Positions 9,052 through 18,203 are shown, counted from the first letter of the stretch. The stretch: 64,000 bases of DNA from Caballeronia sordidicola (GCF_001544455.2 NZ_FCOC02000001.1:186001-250000), one strand, 5' to 3'. A program made the numbers and translations. The notes: generated by a model not told the origin, from the sequence alone.

Positions 9052-9512
9052 GAGGCACGCTCCTGTGCTTCGGCCTGCGCCGCCGCATCGTCCAGCCGTA
9101 CCGCGTCGGGGTTCAATTCCTCCACCACCTCACGCACGAGACTGCGCCCGCGCATCAGGTGGCGGCCGAGCTGTTCGACGAACTGCTCGAAGCGCGCCTT
9201 GCCCTGCGCGCGAGCGGCATCCTGGTGAGCTTCGGGAACGGGCGTGCTGACCGTGAGGAAGTAGCGGACGAACAGCGCCAGCGTCTCGATCTCGATGTTC
9301 TGGTCGCGCTCCAGCTTTTCGAACTGGCGCGAGAGTCGGTCGAGCCGTTTGGCGATGGCGGCCTCGCGCTGGTCGCCCGCGTCGGGCGAGAGCCAGGATG
9401 CGAGCGCGGCGGCGACGATGCTGGACTTCGAGACGCCTTTCTTCGTCGCCAGTTCGTCGAGGCGCCGGGCGTGCTCGGGCGGGATGAACAGGTTGAGGCG
9501 GTACTGGCTCAT
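9048..9512 (-). CDS. CopG/ribbon-helix-helix-like protein between traG and trbB
   Basis: 154 residues. The N-terminus (RLNLFIPPEHARRLDELATKKGVSKSSIVAAALASWL) fits a beta-strand followed by two helices, the ribbon-helix-helix DNA-binding fold. The rest is helical, with a likely coiled coil near residues 50-80. A CopG-family gene in this position is a standing feature of Tn4371-type transfer operons. It overlaps traG and trbB by ATGA, so it is made together with them. It may autoregulate the operon or act at oriT; neither can be shown from the sequence. Confidence 0.85.
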   Translation of the reverse strand: MSQYRLNLFIPPEHARRLDELATKKGVSKSSIVAAALASWLSPDAGDQREAAIAKRLDRLSRQFEKLERDQNIEIETLALFVRYFLTVSTPVPEAHQDAARAQGKARFEQFVEQLGRHLMRGRSLVREVVEELNPDAVRLDDAAAQAEAQERAS

Positions 9513-11512
9513 AGCTGGAGTCCGTCGTCGTGATCGAGGGACGCCAGCCGGGCCGTGCGTTGCATGGCGGGGTCAAACTGGCGAGGGAGCGGCAGCGGCA
9601 GATCGTCGTCATCGAGCAGTGCGAGGTCGCTGCCGGCTGGCGGCTGTTCGGGGCTGTATTCGGAGACTTCCGACAACTCCGGCTGCCTGCGTGGCCCACC
9701 GTCGTCGGCGGCGCCTGTGCCTTCGCCGACCAGACCAGCGGCGACCGACGCGGCCGGTACAGTGGGAATCGCCAGCCGGCTCCAGTCGTCGGGGCGGATC
9801 GGCGGCGCATCGGCGTAGTGCCCGATGGCGAGCGCAGGCGGTGGCAACACACGGCGCTTAAAATTTGCGTCGGTGTAGTAACGCAACTTCTTCGCCTTGA
9901 TCGGTGCCAGACTGGACACCATCACCACCGCATCGTCGGGCGGGAGCTGCATCACTTCGCCCGGCGTCAACAGTGGTCGTGCGGTTTCCTGGCGCGACAC
10001 CATGAGATGACCCAGCCACGGCGCGAGCCGGTGGCCGGCGTAATTGCGCTGCGCGCGCAGCTCGGTAGCGGTGCCGAGCGTTTCGGAAATGCGCTTGGCC
10101 GTGCGTTCGTCGTTGGTGGCGAATGTCACGCGCACATGGCAGTTGTCGAGAATCGAGTGGTTCTGGCCGTAGGCTTTGTCGATCTGGTTGAGCGACTGCG
10201 CGATCAGGAAGCTGCGGATGCCATAGCCGGCCATGAACGCCAGTGCTGTCTCGAAGAAGTCGAGCCGACCCAGTGCCGGGAACTCGTCGAGCATCAGCAG
10301 CAGCTTGTGGCGGCGCGCGATGCCGTCGCTGCCGTCGAGCGATTCGGTCAAGCGTCGGCCGATCTGGTTGAGGATCAGACGCACCAGCGGCTTCGTGCGG
10401 CTGATGTCCGACGGCGGCACGACGAGATAAAGCGAAACGGGATGCTCGGACGCGATCAGGTCGGCAATGCGCCAGTCGCAGCGTGAGGTGACTTCGGCTA
10501 CCGTGGGATCGCGGTACAGGCCGAGGAACGACATGGCCGTGGACAGCACGCCTGATCGTTCGTTATCGCTCTTGTTCAGCACTTCGCGCGCGGCCGATGC
10601 GACGACGGGATGCGGTGCATCGCCGAGATGCTTCGTCGTCATCATCCGGTGCAGCGTCAGCTCGAACGGGCAAGCCGGATCACTGAGGAAGTTGGCGACG
10701 CCACGCAGCGTCTTGTCCTCGCCCGCGTAGAGCACATGCAGGATTGCGCCGACCAGCAGCGCGTGCGAAGTCTTCTCCCAATGGTTGCGGCGTTCGAGCG
10801 CACCTTCGGGATCGACCAGGATGTCCGCGATGTTCTGCACGTCGCGCACTTCATGAGCGCCGCGACGGACTTCGAGCAGCGGGTTGTACGCGGCCGACTT
10901 CGGATCGGTCGGGTTGAACAGCAGGCAGTGCGAGAAGCGCGAGCGCCAGCCTGCCGTGATGGCCCAGTTCTCGCCCTTGATGTCGTGGATGACGGCGGAC
11001 GCCGGCCAGCTCAACAGCGTGGGGATCACCAGGCCCACGCCCTTACCCGAGCGCGTAGGCGCGAAGGTCAGAACGTGTTCAGGGCCTTCGTGGCGCAGGT
11101 ACTGCCCGTCATGCAGGCCGAGAAAGACGCCCGCCGGTTGCGTCAGGCCCGCCTTGCGGATGTCGCGGGCGTCGGCCCAGCGTGCCGAACCGTAAGTGGT
11201 GACGAGGCGCGATTGCCGCGCACGCCATACCGACATCCCGATGGCGACGCCCGCAGCAGTAACGCCACTCGCGGCGGCAATGGCGCCACCCTTGAGGAAC
11301 AGGCGCGGCGCATAAGCGTCGTACCAGTACCACCACTCGAACAGCCGCCACGGGTGATAGAACGGAATGCCAAGGCAGTCGAACCACGGCGAGCCAAGGC
11401 GTAGCTGGTAGCCCAGGTGTGCGGCGGTCCATTGGGTGGCACCCCAAGTTCCCGCGACCACGATGCCGAACACCGTCAGCATCTGGCCGAACAGCACACT
11501 GGTCCCGTTCAT
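9509..11512 (-). CDS. traG: Coupling protein TraG (VirD4 family)
   Basis: 667 residues. Two N-terminal membrane segments (about residues 8-25 and 74-95) anchor a cytoplasmic ATPase with Walker A APTRSGKG at 151-158 and Walker B LLLMLDEFPALG near 407. Type IV coupling proteins deliver the relaxase-DNA complex to the secretion channel. The C-terminal 80 residues are acidic and low complexity. ATG 11512 is preceded by a GGAG ribosome site. It is the first gene of the uninterrupted traG-trbI operon. Confidence 0.95.
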   Translation of the reverse strand: MNGTSVLFGQMLTVFGIVVAGTWGATQWTAAHLGYQLRLGSPWFDCLGIPFYHPWRLFEWWYWYDAYAPRLFLKGGAIAAASGVTAAGVAIGMSVWRARQSRLVTTYGSARWADARDIRKAGLTQPAGVFLGLHDGQYLRHEGPEHVLTFAPTRSGKGVGLVIPTLLSWPASAVIHDIKGENWAITAGWRSRFSHCLLFNPTDPKSAAYNPLLEVRRGAHEVRDVQNIADILVDPEGALERRNHWEKTSHALLVGAILHVLYAGEDKTLRGVANFLSDPACPFELTLHRMMTTKHLGDAPHPVVASAAREVLNKSDNERSGVLSTAMSFLGLYRDPTVAEVTSRCDWRIADLIASEHPVSLYLVVPPSDISRTKPLVRLILNQIGRRLTESLDGSDGIARRHKLLLMLDEFPALGRLDFFETALAFMAGYGIRSFLIAQSLNQIDKAYGQNHSILDNCHVRVTFATNDERTAKRISETLGTATELRAQRNYAGHRLAPWLGHLMVSRQETARPLLTPGEVMQLPPDDAVVMVSSLAPIKAKKLRYYTDANFKRRVLPPPALAIGHYADAPPIRPDDWSRLAIPTVPAASVAAGLVGEGTGAADDGGPRRQPELSEVSEYSPEQPPAGSDLALLDDDDLPLPLPRQFDPAMQRTARLASLDHDDGLQL

Positions 11513-11731
11513 ACCGGCCTCCGACTTTCTCCTGCGTCACGCGGCGAAAACGTGCCGCGTACCATGGAGCATCGGTGCCGGGTCAGTGCCGGTCAAAGAC
11601 CGTTATCGGAAGATATATCGAGAAAAATGCAATATTTCGCGCAAAGGCGCATATAAGAAATACGCTGCAAACAGTGGCGCATTACAGCGTACCGAGCGAG
11701 GAAACCGAGGTTTTCGGCGATTCGATTACGA
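11513..11731 (-). promoter_or_regulatory. Probable promoter region of the traG-trb operon
   Basis: A 219-bp gap between traG and the EexN gene, in an otherwise gapless block of coupled genes. It is clearly richer in A and T around 11600-11720 than the flanks and contains the palindrome GATATATC at 11612-11619. I could not assign convincing -35 and -10 boxes. Placement as the traG promoter is inference from the gap and the base composition. Confidence 0.4.
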
Positions 11732-11980
11732 TTAAAACTTTGGCGCCTGTTTCGGTGGGTTGTAGGGTGCCTTGCCATCTCCGAAGAAACGTCTGCGCGT
11801 TGCTTCGGTTACACGATCGCAGAGTTCATCGCCGACTTTGGCGTGGTCAACTTTGCACTGCTGTTGCAGTTCTTTCAATAGCTCGGGATTGGCCATCAGC
11901 GACTCGACCGTCTCGGTCGGGTCCGATTTTCCGCAGGCGGCCAGAGCAACGATAAGTAACAAGATCGCTGTCCTGCTCAT
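11732..11980 (-). CDS. EexN-family entry-exclusion lipoprotein
   Basis: 82 residues. Signal peptide MSRTAILLLIVALAAC with a lipobox (LAAC, Cys16). The mature part has QQCKVDHAKVGDELCDRV and RRRFF, a cysteine spacing shared by EexN-family proteins and by the TrbK-like protein at 3930-4220. Its ATG overlaps the stop of the LysR gene (ATGA). By family it should reduce redundant transfer into cells that already hold the element. Confidence 0.85.
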   Translation of the reverse strand: MSRTAILLLIVALAACGKSDPTETVESLMANPELLKELQQQCKVDHAKVGDELCDRVTEATRRRFFGDGKAPYNPPKQAPKF

Positions 11981-12924
11981 GATTTCATTTCCTCCGGACT
12001 AGCTGCGTGGGACACGCGATCAGGTTTAGTTCTGATATTGGAAGATGTCACTGCGCCGACCCGCTTAATGAAACGAGTCAGGTTCTCCGATGGGTCGCGA
12101 TCCGCCCTCAGCAGATACGTGGTCAGCATAGGATGTTGCCCTGCAAGCGGCCGTGCCACTATATCTAGCTCGCGACTGAAAGCTATCTGTGACTCACCAG
12201 CTAACCCCAACGCGAATCCAGCAGATACCAGCGTCATCATCAAGTCAATGGAGGCAACCCTTTCCGCGATCAGAGGTTCTTGATCGACTTGTCGCAACAC
12301 CCGCTCGATCTGACGCACACAGCCCTCACATGCTTGCGGATCGCCAAGTACCAAGGGATAACGTAATACTTCTTCAAGCGGGATGCGTTTGTATGTCAAG
12401 AGCGGGTGGCGAGCGGGAATTGCTACCATCAGCGGTTCTTCCCAGACCGATTCAGCAATGATCCCATCGGCGACCTCATTCGACCTAGAAAAGCCTACGT
12501 CATATATATCGTGATGCAATCCTTTGATCTGCTCGGCCAAAGGTACTTCCGACAGGCGTATCTCGATCTCGGGTTCCTCTTGCCGACACAGTGCAAGGAA
12601 ACTTGAGAAACGTGGCGGCGTGATGCCATCAGAGAGCGCGACACGCAACACACCGTTGAAGCCATTCGCAGCCGCCTTCACGCTGTCACGCGCCTGCTGG
12701 AGAGCAGTAAAGACCCGCGGCACATGTTCCCGAAAGAGTTCGCCAGCACGTGTGAGGCGGGTGTTCCGCGTAGTCCTCACGAATAGCTGTACGTCCAGTT
12801 CCTCTTCCAGTTCTTTTATCGCACGTGAGAGCGGCGACTGCTCGATGTGTAGTCGCTCAGCCGCCCGCGCAAAGTGAAGCTCCTCTGCGACGGCGATAAA
12901 ACAACGTAAATGCCGAAGCTCCAT
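11977..12924 (-). CDS. traR: LysR-family regulator, TraR-like
   Basis: 315 residues. An N-terminal winged helix-turn-helix (MELRHLRCFIAVAEELHFAR through QSPLSRAIKELEEELDVQLF) is followed by a LysR substrate-binding domain. A LysR-type gene immediately before traG is conserved in Tn4371-family ICEs, where it is called traR. It is translationally coupled to the EexN gene. It probably controls transfer genes, but it also starts only 27 bp after the end of the SDR gene on the same strand, so read-through from the cargo is possible. The inducer is unknown. Confidence 0.85.
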   Translation of the reverse strand: MELRHLRCFIAVAEELHFARAAERLHIEQSPLSRAIKELEEELDVQLFVRTTRNTRLTRAGELFREHVPRVFTALQQARDSVKAAANGFNGVLRVALSDGITPPRFSSFLALCRQEEPEIEIRLSEVPLAEQIKGLHHDIYDVGFSRSNEVADGIIAESVWEEPLMVAIPARHPLLTYKRIPLEEVLRYPLVLGDPQACEGCVRQIERVLRQVDQEPLIAERVASIDLMMTLVSAGFALGLAGESQIAFSRELDIVARPLAGQHPMLTTYLLRADRDPSENLTRFIKRVGAVTSSNIRTKPDRVSHAASPEEMKS

Positions 12925-12951
12925 GTCACATACTCGACAGAGACATCGTGA

Positions 12952-13644
12952 TCAGAAGTTCTCCAACCAAGGCCGAACTTCGATCTCCCAAGACCAGGTA
13001 CTGCGATGCTGGCGCAACAGATCCATGTAGCATTGCGCCAAGGCATCGGGGGAAAGTGTGCGATCCGACGGGTCTGATTTGCCATTCGTGCCAACGGTGC
13101 CATCAACGACTATATGTGCGACGTGTATGCCTTGCGGAGTAAGTTCGCGCGATGCACTTTGAGCCAACCCGCGCAAGGCGAATTTCCCCATTGCAAACGC
13201 CGCCGATCGCGGAAAACCCTTTATCCCGGCAGTGGCCCCCGTCATCAGAATTGCCCCCTTCCCGAAGGGAAGCATGCGCTTCGCAGCATGCTGTACGGCA
13301 TGAAATGCTCCCAAGGCCGTAACGGCGATAGCTCTTTCGACTTGCATAGGATCGACGTCAGCGATCGGGCCGCGAACCATACTGCTGGCGTTATAAATCA
13401 CGATTTCCGGCGCACCGATGCGAGCCTCGACCTCCACGAAAAGTCGTTCGATCTGGCTTGAATCAGAGGCATCGACTGGCAGAGCAATCGCTCCGGTTTC
13501 GGTCACCAGGGGTGCGAGCCTGTCAGGACGACGAGATGCGATGGCAACGGGAAGTCCTGCAGAGCGAAGATGCCGCGTCAGGGCTGCGCTGATACCGAAG
13601 CCAGCCCCGATGATGAGCGCGTTGCTATAGGGAATGGCGCTCAT
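12952..13644 (-). CDS. Short-chain dehydrogenase/reductase-like protein with altered active site
   Basis: 230 residues with a Rossmann fold. The cofactor loop is GAGFGIS (about residues 13-19) in place of TGxxxGIG, NAG is replaced by NAS, and the catalytic YxxxK reads FAMGK, so the usual tyrosine is phenylalanine. It overlaps the upstream DOPA-dioxygenase-like gene by ATGA and is therefore co-translated with it. The missing tyrosine suggests altered or no classic reductase chemistry. Homologues with this FxxxK variant exist as a subgroup in my recollection, but the substrate is unknown. Confidence 0.85.
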   Translation of the reverse strand: MSAIPYSNALIIGAGFGISAALTRHLRSAGLPVAIASRRPDRLAPLVTETGAIALPVDASDSSQIERLFVEVEARIGAPEIVIYNASSMVRGPIADVDPMQVERAIAVTALGAFHAVQHAAKRMLPFGKGAILMTGATAGIKGFPRSAAFAMGKFALRGLAQSASRELTPQGIHVAHIVVDGTVGTNGKSDPSDRTLSPDALAQCYMDLLRQHRSTWSWEIEVRPWLENF

Positions 13645-14096
13645 GGGGCTACCGTGGGCTGAGTGTTGGGAGCAAACTGTGGCTCTGGTCCTTCCCGCTC
13701 AGGAAGAAGGTGTAGATTTAGAATTTCGAGCGCTACGCCCATCCAAATGGGATGGTCCAAATGGTCAGCTTTCGGATGGCCGGTATTAGGATGGACCAAA
13801 ACGGTCAGCTCCTGCCGGTTGACCATGAGCCAAGGCACGAAGCGGCCGAATTCATTGGGAGCAAAGGCTACTTGGTACATCGGCCTCGCATGAGGGCCAA
13901 TCGGACTGTCGTGCCAGCGGCCTAGCAGAACAGCAAAACGTTGCGCTATGTTTTCGCGTAGAACTTCGGCGATGCGCTTTTGCTTCGGACCGTCAAAATA
14001 GATGTGAGCGTGATAGCTCTGTACCGCCTTGATGGATCGTATTGGCACTTCCTCTACGGACGCTCGAGGTGCTCCCATTGGAATCTTTTCAAACAT
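13641..14096 (-). CDS. DOPA 4,5-dioxygenase family protein
   Basis: 151 residues from ATG 14096, which has an AGAGAG ribosome site; a TTG 21 bp upstream is less likely. The family signatures are clear: YHAHIYFDGP near the N-terminus, GRWHDSPIGPHARPMYQVAF in the middle, and VHPNTG then DHPIWMG near the end. The histidines in these motifs are the expected metal ligands of extradiol-type DOPA dioxygenases, which cleave catechol rings. Bacterial members are mostly uncharacterised. It is coupled to the SDR-like gene downstream. Confidence 0.85.
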   Translation of the reverse strand: MFEKIPMGAPRASVEEVPIRSIKAVQSYHAHIYFDGPKQKRIAEVLRENIAQRFAVLLGRWHDSPIGPHARPMYQVAFAPNEFGRFVPWLMVNRQELTVLVHPNTGHPKADHLDHPIWMGVALEILNLHLLPEREGPEPQFAPNTQPTVAP

Positions 14097-14211
14097 ATAA
14101 CTTATCTCTCTACGCAAGAACCGCTCGTTTCAATGACGAGCCGCAGCGGCAACAGATTAAGCGTGTTGTCTTGTTGACGCCGTGCAAGTCGGCCCGTCCT
14201 GGTGAGTACCT

Positions 14212-15258
14212 TCAGGCAACCGGCGCGGCAGGTCGATCGAACTCGTCGAATTTGCCGCCGGTGTAACCCTGCCGGGTGCTAGGTGCGTCGATCACGGTGT
14301 ACGGGAACACCGGCGGAATCGCGCTCACTTCGTCCAACCGTGCAATCTGATCGCCAGAGAGGGTCACCCCCGCAGCGGCCAAATTGCTTTCGAGCTGAGC
14401 AAACGTGCGCGGCCCAATAATTGGCAACGGGCCCTTCGTCGCAACCCAAGCGATAGCGACCTCTGCTGGTGTAATGGAGGCTTCTTCCGCAACCGTGATC
14501 AAAGTGTCCAGAATGGCGGTACGCTGGGGCGAGTTTTCTGCCTGGAACACGTTGCCGCCGAAGCCTTCTCGTCTTCCAGTTTCGCCCTTGCGATATTTCC
14601 CTGTCAGCATCCCGCCTCCCAACGGCGACCATGCCACGATACCGAGTCCCAAACCCTGACCAGCCGGGATCAGCTCATGCTCTGTGCTGCGCTCGACAAG
14701 GCTGTGTTCGACCTGAAGGCCCGCGATGGGAACAGTTCCACGCAACTCGGCGATCGTTGCGGCCCTAGCCACGCGCCAGGCGGGAAAATCAGACAAACCT
14801 GCGTAGAGGATTTTTCCGGCGCGAACTAAATCATCGAATCCACGCACGAGTTCTTCGAGCGGCGTAACGGCATCCGACATATGTGCCCATAGGAGGTCGA
14901 TACGATCCGTGTTGAGCCGCTTTAGGCTAGCCTCGACCGAGGCCACCATCGCCTTGCGGCTGTTGCCAGTGATAAGGATTCCGTCTTGCGGCGTGGATCT
15001 GAAAGTGAATTTCGATGCGAGCACGAAATCGTCTCGACGACCCGCAAGGAGCTCACCAAGAATCTCTTCGGACTCACCGAATTGATATCCGTTAGCAGTA
15101 TCGATGAAGTTGCCGCCAGCGGTAGCATAGGCTTCGAAAATACGGCGCGCTTCATCCGGTTCAGCGCCATGTCCCCAGCGGGTGCCGAAGTTGCCGGCGC
15201 CAAGTACTAATTCCGAGACCCGTAGACCTGTGTGCTCACCAAATAGCTTGTAACGCAT
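14212..15258 (-). CDS. Aldo/keto reductase, copy 1
   Basis: 348 residues, AKR TIM barrel. The catalytic tetrad is visible: Asp53 and Tyr58 in NFIDTANGYQFGESEE, Lys83 in LASKFTF, His126 in LLWAHMSD. NADPH-binding motifs near the C-terminus include PIIGPRT. A close paralogue of the same length lies at 18204-19250 on the opposite strand, with the same tetrad positions. By family it reduces carbonyl compounds with NADPH; the natural substrate cannot be read from the sequence. Confidence 0.9.
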   Translation of the reverse strand: MRYKLFGEHTGLRVSELVLGAGNFGTRWGHGAEPDEARRIFEAYATAGGNFIDTANGYQFGESEEILGELLAGRRDDFVLASKFTFRSTPQDGILITGNSRKAMVASVEASLKRLNTDRIDLLWAHMSDAVTPLEELVRGFDDLVRAGKILYAGLSDFPAWRVARAATIAELRGTVPIAGLQVEHSLVERSTEHELIPAGQGLGLGIVAWSPLGGGMLTGKYRKGETGRREGFGGNVFQAENSPQRTAILDTLITVAEEASITPAEVAIAWVATKGPLPIIGPRTFAQLESNLAAAGVTLSGDQIARLDEVSAIPPVFPYTVIDAPSTRQGYTGGKFDEFDRPAAPVA

Positions 15259-15341
15259 GAACTTGCTCCAAAGAAATCAAAGTGGCTCAGGCCGCCCTCA
15301 AGTCGGCAGTGACGATTCACCGCGCATCGAGACCGACTGCT

Positions 15342-16094
15342 TTAAATCTGACCCGCGCCGCCATCAACGGGAAGTTCGATGCCGTTTATGTACGCGGCAT
15401 CGTCAGAAGCGAGGAAAAGTACCGCAGCGGCGACGTCGTCGGGCTCCGCGATGCGACCAAGCGGAATTTGCGACGCTACGTGGGCCTTCATACCAACTGC
15501 GGCATTCGGATCGCCAGCCAACGCATCGATTGCTGGCGTATCCACCATGCCCGGGCTGACGACATTGACGCGGACTTTCCTGGCTTTCAAGTCGAGAATC
15601 CAACTGCGCGCCAACTGACGGATCGCAGCTTTCGTGGCGCTGTACACGCTGAACGCCTCCATCCCCTTATAGCCGGCCGTGGACGAGGTGAGGATGATCG
15701 AGGCGCCATCGGACAGCAGTGGAACTGCCTGCTTTACAGTGAACACGACGCCTTTCAAGTTCGTGTCGACGATGCTGTCGTAATGCTCCTCGGTGATAGC
15801 CGACAGTGGCACAAACGCGGCGATACCAGCGTTCGCGAACACGATATCGAGCTTGCCACTCTTTTCGCGAATCTTGGCGTATAGCTTGTCGAGGTCAGCG
15901 ACGACACTCGAATCAGCCCTTACAGCCGTGACGTTGCCGCCGATTGCGGCTACGGCGGCATCGAGCGCCTCGGGTTTGCGACCGGTGATGTAGACCGTTG
16001 CGCCCTCGACCGCGAAACGCTTCGCGGCGGCCAAGCCGATGCCGGAGCTTCCGCCCGTCACCAAGGCCACCTTTCCATTCAAACGACCTGTCAT
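15342..16094 (-). CDS. Short-chain dehydrogenase (TetR-linked), copy 1
   Basis: 250 residues from ATG 16094, chosen because of the GGAGAAGGAA ribosome site just upstream. Classic SDR features: TGGSSGIG cofactor loop (residues 13-20), NAG motif, catalytic Ser in TSSTAGY, and YSATK. The C-terminus ends with the usual LPVDGG. It is transcribed away from the TetR gene from a shared promoter region that contains two TACCG-type palindromes, so the TetR protein probably represses it. Confidence 0.92.
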   Translation of the reverse strand: MTGRLNGKVALVTGGSSGIGLAAAKRFAVEGATVYITGRKPEALDAAVAAIGGNVTAVRADSSVVADLDKLYAKIREKSGKLDIVFANAGIAAFVPLSAITEEHYDSIVDTNLKGVVFTVKQAVPLLSDGASIILTSSTAGYKGMEAFSVYSATKAAIRQLARSWILDLKARKVRVNVVSPGMVDTPAIDALAGDPNAAVGMKAHVASQIPLGRIAEPDDVAAAVLFLASDDAAYINGIELPVDGGAGQI

Positions 16095-16132
16095 TTCCTT
16101 CTCCGATAAATTTGACTTTGCACAGCATTGTG

Positions 16133-16196
16133 TACCGTTTGGTAAGTTTGTTCTACTGGACTGCATTCTGTCAACGGTTTAACATACCGATCGGTA
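16133..16196. promoter_or_regulatory. Divergent SDR/TetR promoter with two TetR-type operators
   Basis: Two palindromes flank the promoter: TACCGTTTGGTA at 16133-16144 and the perfect TACCGATCGGTA at 16185-16196. A TTGACA -35 box for the SDR gene lies on the minus strand at 16169-16174, with a poor -10 about 17-18 bp further. The same operator, TTGACA, operator layout recurs at 17176-17238 and, damaged, at 21937-22000. Repression by the adjacent TetR protein is inference from this repetition. Confidence 0.75.
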
Positions 16197-16218
16197 AAAA
16201 TATTTTGTGGGCGGCTTC

Positions 16219-16860
16219 ATGGTGATGGGTAGGCCAAGAGAATTCGACGCGGAGAAGGCACTTGATCGGGCCGTTGAGCTCTTTTGGGCTCAAGGGTATG
16301 AGGGAACGTCACTGACGGACCTCACCGAGGCGATCGGCGTCAACAAGCCAAGTCTTTATGCCGCTTTCGGAGGGAAGGAGCAGCTGTTCCTCAAGGCGCT
16401 CGATCGCTATCAGGAGCGGCTTGGTTCGTTCGCAGCCCCCTCGTTAATGCTGCCCTCCGCTCGTAGCAGCATTGAGACATTCCTTCGTGCTCTGGCGACG
16501 TTCCAGAGCACGGATGGGACGCCACGGGGGTGCCTGCTTGTTCAAGGAGCCCTCGCCGGAAGTACGGATTCGAAACGGGTAACCGAAGCCTTGTGCAAGG
16601 TCCGGGAGTCAGGGGTGGAGATGATCCGCCAATGCCTGGATCGCGCACGCAAGCAAGGCGAGTTACCGCCTAGGACCGACATTGATGCGCTCGCGCGATA
16701 CTTTGTAACGGTGTCGCAAGGAATCTCGGTTCAGGCGACCAGCGGTGTACCGACCGAGGAACTGCACAAGACGATCAGCATCGCGATGAACAGTTGGCCC
16801 GCATCGCCACCTTCCAGATCAAAAAGACACACCAAGGAGACAGCTGGCGGCAAGGCTTGA
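16219..16860 (+). CDS. TetR/AcrR-family transcriptional repressor
   Basis: 213 residues from ATG 16219; GTG 16207 and ATG 16225 are alternatives. The N-terminal helix-turn-helix is typical (GRPREFDAEKALDRAVELFW, then YEGTSLTDLTEAIGVNKPSLYAAFGGKEQLF). A C-terminal ligand domain (GCLLVQGALAG) resembles the YxaF/AcrR-type TetR_C families. It is divergent from SDR copy 1 and upstream of SDR copy 2, both preceded by near-identical palindromes. It is the likely local repressor of the cargo. Confidence 0.9.
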   Translation: MVMGRPREFDAEKALDRAVELFWAQGYEGTSLTDLTEAIGVNKPSLYAAFGGKEQLFLKALDRYQERLGSFAAPSLMLPSARSSIETFLRALATFQSTDGTPRGCLLVQGALAGSTDSKRVTEALCKVRESGVEMIRQCLDRARKQGELPPRTDIDALARYFVTVSQGISVQATSGVPTEELHKTISIAMNSWPASPPSRSKRHTKETAGGKA

Positions 16861-17175
16861 GACAAGCATCTGCCTGCATTTTGAGTGGCAGGCGTAGGAA
16901 TCCTGCTTTCGCGCATGGTGGGCTCAGCTATTCCTTCTCCGTGCCTGCTATGGCCTCAAGCCTCGCCGTCGCCATCGACACACAAGGCGGACACCAACGT
17001 TGGAAGGGGCGCTCTCTGAGTGCCTAAGTCTAAGGCCCGCCTCCACACCGCAGCCGCGCACTTCTAATAATGTGCAACTCGTTGCCACACTCTGAAGTGT
17101 GGCCGTCCGATTGCCCGCGCACATTAGCAGACACAAAATCCCTTCGGACGTCTGCGGTAGCCTAAAAAATATTCT
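16861..17175. other. Non-coding gap between TetR and SDR copy 2
   Basis: No convincing gene. The one structure I see is a hairpin with 8-bp arms GCCACACT (17084-17091) and AGTGTGGC (17096-17103) and a 4-nt loop. It lacks a T run, so I do not call it a terminator. Confidence 0.5.
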
Positions 17176-17238
17176 TACCGATCGGTATGCAAAGCATTGA
17201 CAACGAACTACTGCGCGCCAGATACTTACCGAACGGTA
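17176..17238 (+). promoter_or_regulatory. SDR copy 2 promoter with two TetR-type operators
   Basis: Perfect palindrome TACCGATCGGTA at 17176-17187, then TTGACA at 17197-17202, a possible -10 GATACT at 17221-17226 (18-bp spacing), and TACCGAACGGTA at 17227-17238. The operators bracket the RNA polymerase site, so binding should block transcription. The layout matches the SDR copy 1 promoter on the other strand. Confidence 0.75.
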
Positions 17239-17277
17239 CAAATATGCCGTGCAAAGTCAAATTTATCGGAGAAGGAA

Positions 17278-18027
17278 ATGACGAATCGTTTGAATGGAAA
17301 AGTTGCTCTGGTGACCGGAGCCTCAAAAGGAATCGGTGCTGCGATTGCAAAGGCGTTCGCAGCAGAAGGTGCGCAGGTGGTGGTGAACTACGCATCGAGC
17401 AAGGCTGGCGCCGACGCGGTCGTGCAGGCGATCACCTCCGCTGGAGGCAAGGCGATCGCCGTCCAAGGCGACGTATCCAACGCTGATCAGGCGCAAGGTA
17501 TCGTAGACGCTGCCGTCAAGCAGTTTGGCCGCCTGGACGTTCTGGTGAACAACGCCGGTGTCTTCGACATGCGTCCGCTTGAAGCGATCGACGTGGACCA
17601 CTATCGCAAGATGTTCGACATCAACGTGCTCGGCACGCTGCTCGTCACCAAGGCAGCCGCGGCGCACTTTGGCGAGGGCGCCAGCGTGATCAACCTCAGC
17701 TCCCAGATCACCAGCTTCAACCCGCCGGGCTCGGCGGCCTATTCGGCAAGCAAAGGCGCGGTGGACAACATCACCAGCGTGCTGGCCAACGAACTTGGTC
17801 CGCGCAAAATCCGCGTCAACGCCATCAGCCCGGGCACGACCGAGACCGAGGGCACCCACGCGATGGGCTTTATCGGCTCTCCGTTTGAGGCTCAACTCGC
17901 CTCACAAACGCCTTTGGGCCGCACCGGCCAACCGGGCGACATCGCCGCCGTCGCCGTCTTCCTGGCGTCCGATGACGCCCGCTGGTTGACTGGCGAGAAG
18001 ATCGCTGCGAGCGGTGGCTTCCGCTGA
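17278..18027 (+). CDS. Short-chain dehydrogenase (TetR-linked), copy 2
   Basis: 249 residues from ATG 17278, preceded by the same GGAGAAGGAA ribosome site as copy 1; the 5' 50 bp of both genes and leaders are very similar. SDR motifs: TGASKGIG (residues 13-20), NNAG, catalytic Ser in NLSSQIT, and YSASK. The body differs from copy 1 more than the leader does. It looks like a 3-oxoacyl-ACP reductase/glucose dehydrogenase-type SDR. Likely repressed by the TetR protein through the palindromes upstream. Confidence 0.92.
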   Translation: MTNRLNGKVALVTGASKGIGAAIAKAFAAEGAQVVVNYASSKAGADAVVQAITSAGGKAIAVQGDVSNADQAQGIVDAAVKQFGRLDVLVNNAGVFDMRPLEAIDVDHYRKMFDINVLGTLLVTKAAAAHFGEGASVINLSSQITSFNPPGSAAYSASKGAVDNITSVLANELGPRKIRVNAISPGTTETEGTHAMGFIGSPFEAQLASQTPLGRTGQPGDIAAVAVFLASDDARWLTGEKIAASGGFR

Positions 18028-18203
18028 TAGCGGGCTGCATATGGGCGTACTCCTTTGCGAGAGTACGAACACTGCCTCTGTAGTCGGAGCGCGGCTGAAC
18101 GAAAGTCGGCCGCGCGACGGCATCAAGTCCCCGAGTACATCCCGCCCAAGAAGAACGTGCGACGTTCCTCTACAGGGCACGAAATCATTCTCAGAATTAG
18201 GCC

